From positions 8,804,001 to 8,868,000 of the forward strand of contig CM038920.1 of the NCBI GenBank assembly GCA_021904315.1: a stretch of 64,000 nt of DNA. Reading direction: 5' to 3'. The DNA is from Sphagnum magellanicum (Eukaryota > Streptophyta > Sphagnopsida > Sphagnales > Sphagnaceae). Of the stretch, positions 58,521 to 64,000 are shown one piece after another. The notes beneath the pieces were generated by a model. It was not told the DNA's origin. It was given only the letters and a program-made list of their open reading frames with translations, and searched no databases. A program made the position numbers and the translations under genes. Each line of letters starts with the position of its first letter. Position 1 is the first letter of the stretch.

Positions 58521-59413
58521 AAAGGAAATAAGTATGTTTTAGTGGTAGTGGATCATTATTCTAAATGGGTTGAAGCTAGACTAGTGGTGGAACATGGGGT
58601 TGCCATAATAGCTGAATTTTTTTTTAAACAAAATTATATGCAAATATGGTGTTCCCAAGTATGTTTCATAGATAATGCATCAAAGTGGGTCGAAGATTTT
58701 TTAGATTTGTATAAAAACTATGTAATACAACATCAACACATTTCACTTGCCCATCTTAAGTGTAATGGGATGGCCAAGTGGTTGATAAAAATTATTAAGC
58801 ATGGCTTGACAGACTAGGGAGGTTACTACTATTATATTTAGAGAATAGTTAAGATAAAAAGATAATTAAAAAATTGCTATGAAATAATGACATATTCTAA
58901 AATATAATATTTATATTTAAAATATATGTTCATAATGAATTATGGGCACCCTATTTACATTTAAGTAATTGAAATTTTATTTATTTTCTCAATAAGTTGA
59001 ACTTTTCTTTTTCGCATGCCATTTGAAATTAAATGGAAATGTCTTCCCCAAGCTTGACAATTTTCATTACCATACATGAGCATGACAAAAATTGAGATAT
59101 CTAACTATAAAAAAAATTGTTTGGGTATAGATGCAAGATGCAATACAACATGGAAATTTCACCTTTTATGATCTTGACATGGAAGAACCTCAAATTGACT
59201 AGTGACATGAAGCTCAAAAAGGTATGTGACCCTATACCTAATCATGAATGGAATGGTGACCATATAGTGAAAAGGATGGTGCACAAGCTCAAATTAATTA
59301 CTAATATTCATGAGGTCATGTTGACCAATGTGAGAGCCACTCAAATAAAAATTTTAAAAAATAGTGGAAGATGTATGCTACTCATAAGGGAGGGTGATTG
59401 TTTACGGGATTAA
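58521..59413 (+). pseudogene. Broken Ty3/gypsy integrase
   Basis: From 58521 the frame reads KGNKYVLVVVDHYSKWVEA, the first catalytic Asp block of retroelement integrases. It is followed about 30 residues later by a CSQVCFIDNASKWV block carrying the second Asp. The third block (NGMAKWLIKIIKHGL) has Lys where the family has the catalytic Glu, and a TAG ends the frame at 58817. About 300 bp of AT-rich DNA interrupts, and from 59117 the downstream block reads FGYRCKMQY then ISPFMILTWKNLKLTSD, the post-catalytic region typical of gypsy polyproteins. Lost catalytic residue, stop and insertion make it dead. No reverse transcriptase or LTR pair was found. Repeat family B follows at 59671. Confidence 0.75.
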
Positions 59414-59670
59414 CAACTAATTGTTGGGTGAGGATGAAATGTCTAAACAAAAAGAAAAGGTTATTATCATGGGAAAGGTTGTACAAATTTGTTAATTATT
59501 TGGATGATGAACGTGTATTACCAAAGTTAGATGGAGGAGGTAGGGTTTGCTTGCTTCAAGAAGGAGGTGAGAATGTTTAGAAAAGGCCCATAAAATATCT
59601 TCAGATCTTTTAGTATATACTTCTAGTTATACTTGGGTGGACCCAAATTTTTGTTTGGGGAGTGAAATTC

Positions 59671-59782
59671 ATGGATGTGAGGAGTTCTTGTTAAGAGTCA
59701 ATATGGTCATTTTTCTTGTTTCACTCTACATTTAGGCATGAGAAGGGTTGGTGGGGATTGCATTGAGAAGTTCAAAGTGTTA
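59671..59782 (+). repeat. Dispersed repeat family B, copy 2
   Basis: GTCAATATGGTCATTTTTC, then GCATGAGAAGGGTTGG and GCATTGAGAAGTTCAAAG match 1211-1320. Its position about 260 bp after the gypsy integrase fragment suggests it belongs to the same retroelement family. Confidence 0.5.
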
Positions 59783-61070
59783 GGGCTTATAGTTACACTT
59801 AACAAAAAATGGAAAGAAAGGACCGAAGGAACCATTCTTTGCTATTCCTTTTTATCTTTATTTTCCAAAAGAGGAAGGTGGTTATAGAAGTGAGACTTCA
59901 TTTTTATTTGTTTTGCAACAATATGAAGAGATTAAAAATGGGTCATAAATTCTCCTCACCTTCATTTTTGGTCACAATGGCATTCACACAATCTCTTCAT
60001 ATTTGTTTAAGTTTCAAGAGTTATACTTACATGGTGTACTTAAGCATGATGGCTACACACCTTCATCCTATTTTGTTTAAGTTTAAAGAGTCGTGCCACA
60101 TGTGAGTGTTTTATGATTCATCCTTAAGAATTTTTGGTGAGCAAAATTTCATGTTTATTTTACATGAAAAATATGATTTCAACACATACAAAGATTTGTT
60201 GTGAAAAAGAAAATCTTAATTCGCCAAAATTTGAAAAAAAAATTCCAAATTGCCAAATTTTTACAACAAGTTTTAGCATGTAGCCAAAATATGTAATGAT
60301 TCTTTTTATTAAAAAATCATATTTGGTCTATAGCCAAATTTGGCTGAATTTTATTGTGGATGATTGTTAATCTGGATACATTACAAAAATTGGAAAAAAA
60401 AAAAAATTGTACTTAAGGTGTCAAAAACTTGATTTTACAAAAATCAAGCAATTTTCAAGCATATTTTTTTGAGTATTAGGCTTAATCAAGAGAAAATTAT
60501 TACTCACTTTTCCTTTGATTTAGTTTTGCCCTAACTTGGTAGGTAGGTATTGTATATTGTAATATAGGGGTAGCTTTAGCACATATTTGCCAATAATTAA
60601 TTAAATATGAAGATTTCATTTTGAAAAATAGGACATTTCAAAATATTTCAAAACTTTTTTTTTTTTAAAAGTGAAATTTGAAAATCTTGTCATGATTAGC
60701 TTAATTGGATAGTTTAAAGCAAATAACATAATTATAATATGAAAAGAGTTTGAAGTAATGCTTTGTTATGTGCTTTTGGAATCTTATTTTTTAATTTTCA
60801 AATCTTACTCATCCACATCTTGTGCAAATCGAATCCCAAAAGCAAAGCAAATACTTGAATCCAAATTAACAACACATACCAACAATTATGTGTGCGTGTG
60901 CTTGTTTAGCAAGAATTTATGTTGATAAATAAATAAACTTCAATAAATTTCACTCGCCAAGGCTTTCCAACCCTTGAATTCCAAACTAAATAAGGTGCTA
61001 TTCTAGTGGTGAATTAAAGTCACAAAATCACTTGTGATATAGCCATGATCCCAAACCAATTCTATATCAT
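59783..61070. other. Unassigned AT-rich DNA
   Basis: A plus-strand open frame (59809-60105) has no family motif. Nothing else recognised. Confidence 0.4.
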
Positions 61071-61074
61071 AATA

Positions 61075-61268
61075 CCTTGGCCATTTCAACACATGTCTAT
61101 CAAATAAATAAATAAATTATTAATTTTGAAAAATTCATTTAAACAAAATGGAATATTCTTAAACATTCACTATTATTTTTCACAATATTTTTTGATTAGG
61201 AAGAAATAATTTTTGAAAATTTCAACATTTTTTGAAAAATAATATAATTAGTGTCGAATTGGCCAAGG
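61075..61268. mobile_element. 194-bp miniature inverted-repeat element, copy 2
   Basis: The ends CCTTGGCCATTTCAACAC (61075) and GTGTCGAATTGGCCAAGG (to 61268) match as inverted repeats with two mismatches over 18 bp. TA flanks both ends (61073-61074 and 61269-61270). The interior matches the 165-bp copy at 41592-41756 with an extra ~20-bp TTTTTGAAAA-type duplication near the right end. No coding capacity. Confidence 0.8.
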
Positions 61269-61845
61269 TATTAGGGTATTAGGACCAAAGTTGGTATGTT
61301 CAAAAAGTTCATACCAAACCAACAATGGTAGGTTCACTATAATATTTAAGAGCTTATGACCAGTTTTTTTAATTTTAATTTTTTTGATTTTCGTAATTTT
61401 TAAAAAAAAAGAAATTCTAATATCTCTCCAAATGTTTTTGGTTTTCAACAAATAAATAAATAAATTAGGAATTTATTTTTCTAATTTGACTCATTTTTGC
61501 TAATTTTTGGAAAATTTCACCAATTTTTTAAATATCAAAATTGAAAGAAAACCCTGGTTATGATATCAATAACATTACCATAATCCTCAATAGGAGCAAA
61601 TATCTAAATTCTAAAGATTTAAATTGGGAATCTCATGTTGCAAGTGAGCATATATTGTTTGCATATGCATAAATAAATAAATAAATAAATAAAATGCATT
61701 GAGCTTTCCAAGCCTCTTGTTTGAGATAGACCCCAATTTTCCAAATATTAAAAAAATTAACTCGAAATTTTTTTCACAACGAAAATTAATTTTTAAAAAA
61801 ACCAATGGAATAAAACATTAATCTTATATTGTAAAATACATGTGG
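61269..61845. other. AT-rich DNA with an (AAAT)n microsatellite
   Basis: The AAATA/AATA run lies at about 61668-61694. No gene recognised. Confidence 0.55.
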
Positions 61846-61849
61846 CATT

Positions 61850-62160
61850 TCCTGTGCCGTCCGATGAGTCTCACGACAAAAAAACAGATGTACGTACGTA
61901 AAAGAAAGACCAAATCACACTTTCCGGGGGACGTTTGCATGTGTGGCTTTCTGTGCCGTCCGATGAAATCTCAAGACAGATTCTGACCGTCGAATGCCAA
62001 AAAGCCGATTTACATATGTAAAACGAAATAGTGTTGTCCCCACCTTCAGTAAGGCGTTTTTCTTTCTGGTGTTTGTCTGTTTGTACTGTCCGATTAAAAG
62101 TGGAGACAGATCTTGACCGTCAAATGATTAAAGAAACCGATGTACGTATGTAAAAGAAAT
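61850..62160 (+). repeat. Three diverged ~100-130-bp repeats upstream of the DUF89 gene
   Basis: TGTGCCGTCCGATGA (61853), TGTGCCGTCCGATGA (61952) and TGTACTGTCCGATTA (62082) begin three units. Units 2 and 3 share GACAGAT(T)CTTGACCGTC(G/A)AATG-type sequence, and all three have an AAAC(C)GAT/CAGATGTACGTA-type segment followed by GTAAAA(G/C). Spacings are 99 and 130 bp. They end about 570 bp before the ATG, so they may act as promoter elements or may be an old inserted repeat. Confidence 0.65.
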
Positions 62161-62204
62161 ACTTTGTCGTCTCGCACATTCAGACTGGTGGTTTGCTTTC
62201 TCGT

Positions 62205-62222
62205 GCGTTCGCGCGCGCGCAC
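62205..62222 (+). repeat. Alternating CG run
   Basis: TTCGCGCGCGCGCACG is the only CpG-dense stretch in the region. It lies in the presumed promoter or leader of the DUF89 gene. Alternating purine-pyrimidine DNA of this kind can adopt Z-form. Confidence 0.8.
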
Positions 62223-62732
62223 GTCTGTGTCGATACTGCTCTCGTGCTCCTTTGTCGTTTTGCCTGTCTCTACTCCGCATCCAAGCGTTTAAGCTTCCGC
62301 TTTCTTGTCTTGAAAGGGAAAATTGGATCAAAATTTCGTAAATTCATGTAAGAGACAAGGTACAAGGCAACGATTACCTGGTGAAAGAGTCCGCAAGAAG
62401 TCTTGGTAATCTTTTTTTGCTGTCAAGAAGCAACCACGAGAAAACCTCAAGCAATCGATGACTGATATTGAACAGGGAGTTCTTCTTCAAGTGTATTCGT
62501 AAATTAGCAGCTTTTTAAAAATTTATTCAGTGGAATATTTCTCTGCCTCAGCAACGTCGTGAATGTTTCTGTGATTCCTTGATCTCAGTTGGTTGAAGGC
62601 AAGAAGAGAACAAAGGCGCACTTAGACTGAACAGCTGTTCAATTCTGGATCGGAAGGAAAAAAGAGTTTCGTAGTGTTTAGATAGACAGAGGTAGACAGT
62701 TCCTTCACAATCGACGGGGAAAACATAAGAAC

Positions 62733-64000
62733 ATGGCATCCTCCACTGTGGAGCAAGCGCAGTTTCCGCTACTGAAGCACTGGGCGGACTACATTTACAG
62801 GCCTTGCACGATTCCTTATCGGTTTCCTTCTGATCCTCCGCACCAAGCTACTCGCACCGAAGTGCTTTGGTTGGAGGTTTTCCGAAAATCAATTCCTTCC
62901 TTCAGGTCGGGCTTCTTCCTCATCCTTTTGTTATTCCCAGCTGTTTGATTTCCTTTGTTGCAAATGGTCTTGACCAACTGTGCTGAGTTTCTGGAGGGGG
63001 GGAATAACAATGTGCAGGAAGCGGGCAGAGCTTGACGGTACTGTAGCAGACGCTTCTGAGAAAGCTGAAAAATTCGCTCTTCGGTCTGTCTTTTGTTCCT
63101 CCTACTCCTTTCTTGTTGACTTTCAGTTTTTTACTCTCCCATCTATGCTATATCCCCTGGCTTGAATCAGGGCTTCACAGACCTCAGCTTTTTCTGAAAC
63201 AGCACGATTTGGAAGCAAATTCTTTGTGCTCTCCATAAGCAAATTTCAGAGCTTGTTGTGTGATGTTCTCCTAAACCTCACAAGCAATTTTTTCCCCCCT
63301 ATGTGAGCATGGCTTGACATACAATATCCATAGCTTGGCGAAGAGAATTGTCCACATTTTCATTTTATAGATTCAATCCATTCTGCCAGTATGTTGCCAA
63401 TATCTCTAGGACACAAATGACTTATAGGGTAAGGCACCCCTGTCAGGGGTTTATGCTGTGGGACCTGAGGGGGAGAGCCCAAGCTCCACAGCATAATCCC
63501 CTGATAGATGTGCCTTACCTGGCATAACAACTGAGGATGCCCTGTTTGCAAAAGTGCAAATTACAGAAGGAATCCCTGCTTCTAGGGATTTTCCATGGAA
63601 GACACCTCCCCCCCCCACCCCAACCCCACCCCAGGGCTCTCACACACTAACTCTAAAAAGCCTCATTACTGAAAATAACCCACCCTTCAACTACATTGGG
63701 ATTTTTCTTGCAATCAGTGAAAATTAGTGCATAAAAGACTGACAGACATTTGAGCACCATCTACATTCACTAGAACCTCTCAACTGAAGCCCCTTTAGCA
63801 GCAGGTTTGTTTGTTGCTGTTAATCAAAGGTGCACAGCTTTAGAATCTTGTCAGGTGGCAAAATATGTTTTTTTGCAATGCAGCAGCATTTTCTACCTTA
63901 GGGAGCATGTTTAAGTATCATGTGGCAACATGTCTGCTATGTAATGTAGAGCTTGTGGTTCTGTTTTTTACTCTGCAGATATGGAAAAATACTTGATGAT
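62733..64000 (+). CDS. Plant DUF89 damage-control phosphatase (At2g17340-like), 5' part, exons 1-3
   Basis: Exon 1 (62733-62905) starts at ATG in AACATGGC context, with an in-frame TAG 54 nt upstream and no earlier ATG. It encodes 58 residues including HWADYIYRPCTIPYRFPSDP and EVFRKSIPSFR. Intron 1 (62906-63017, GT...AG, 112 bp) splits an Arg codon. Exon 2 (63018-63083) encodes KRAELDGTVADASEKAEKFAL. Intron 2 (63084-63978, GT...AG, 895 bp) again splits an Arg codon. Exon 3 begins at 63979 with YGKILDD and runs off the window. The CTIPYRFPSD, FxxSIPSFxKRAE and RAEKFAxRY blocks are characteristic of plant DUF89 proteins (At2g17340, and the C-terminal domain of pantothenate kinase 2). By family knowledge these are metal-dependent phosphatases that hydrolyse damaged phosphometabolites such as oxidised or normal 4'-phosphopantetheine. 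The N-terminus is short, so this is the stand-alone form without a kinase domain. The catalytic part lies beyond the window. Confidence 0.9.
63429..63518 (+). ncRNA. 90-nt near-perfect hairpin inside DUF89 intron 2
   Basis: The left arm (63429-63463, starts GTAAGGCACCCC) and right arm (63484-63518, ends GATGTGCCTTAC) are complementary over about 33 positions, with three mismatches and two G:U pairs when read as plus-strand RNA. The loop is 20 nt. Length and pairing are within the range of a plant microRNA precursor, but a tiny foldback transposon would look the same. No target or expression can be judged here. Confidence 0.5.

Noticed and set aside
1-64000. tRNA or rRNA genes
   Set aside because: No sequence with a convincing acceptor stem plus GGTTCRANNCC arm was found by eye. 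A covariance-model scan would be decisive.

Overview
This is plant nuclear DNA. Four things point that way. A spliced gene at the right edge encodes the N-terminus of the plant DUF89 damage-control phosphatase family (At2g17340 / PANK2 C-terminal type). There are relics of a chloroplast-type Rossmann/CIA30 protein (HCF173/At4g18810-like), of a GST-like thioredoxin-fold protein with a recognisable intron, and of a PP2A catalytic subunit. There is a decayed Ty3/gypsy integrase. Most of the window is AT-rich, repeat-rich and gene-poor. A non-flowering land plant with a large genome would fit, but the sequence does not let me name a lineage.

Only two genes look intact: a single-exon 630-codon gene on the minus strand (19382-21274, ankyrin-like helices followed by a C-terminal domain I do not recognise), and the 5' part of the DUF89 gene on the plus strand (62733 to the window end, three exons seen). 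Both stand out by higher GC.

Layout. 1-9.7 kb: unassigned AT-rich DNA with short repeats, a GC-richer block without a recognisable gene (4.1-5.9 kb) and a pyrimidine-rich low-complexity block (about 8.0-8.3 kb). 9.75-15.9 kb: two arrays of one ~205-bp repeat in opposite orientation around an AT-rich core. 16.5-18.6 kb: GC-richer unassigned DNA. 18.6-22 kb: the ankyrin-like gene and its flanks. 22-26.2 kb: a homopolymer G run, a 317-bp miniature element with CACTA-type ends, and tandem repeats of ~196 and 135 bp. 26-46 kb: AT-rich repeats, two weak retroelement-like open segments, an AT-palindrome cluster, a ~240-bp tandem repeat and a 944-bp terminal-inverted-repeat element with a second miniature transposon inserted in it. 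46.4-53.7 kb: a graveyard of cellular gene relics (GST-like, PP2Ac-like, HCF173-like) plus a telobox-bearing segment. 54-61.8 kb: AT-rich DNA with local duplications, a broken gypsy integrase and a second copy of the miniature transposon. 61.85-64 kb: the DUF89 gene, three diverged upstream repeats, and a 90-nt near-perfect hairpin in its second intron.

No operon-like or pathway relationship links the two intact genes. I found no convincing tRNA, rRNA or CRISPR. Family assignments rest on remembered family motifs, not on database searches.
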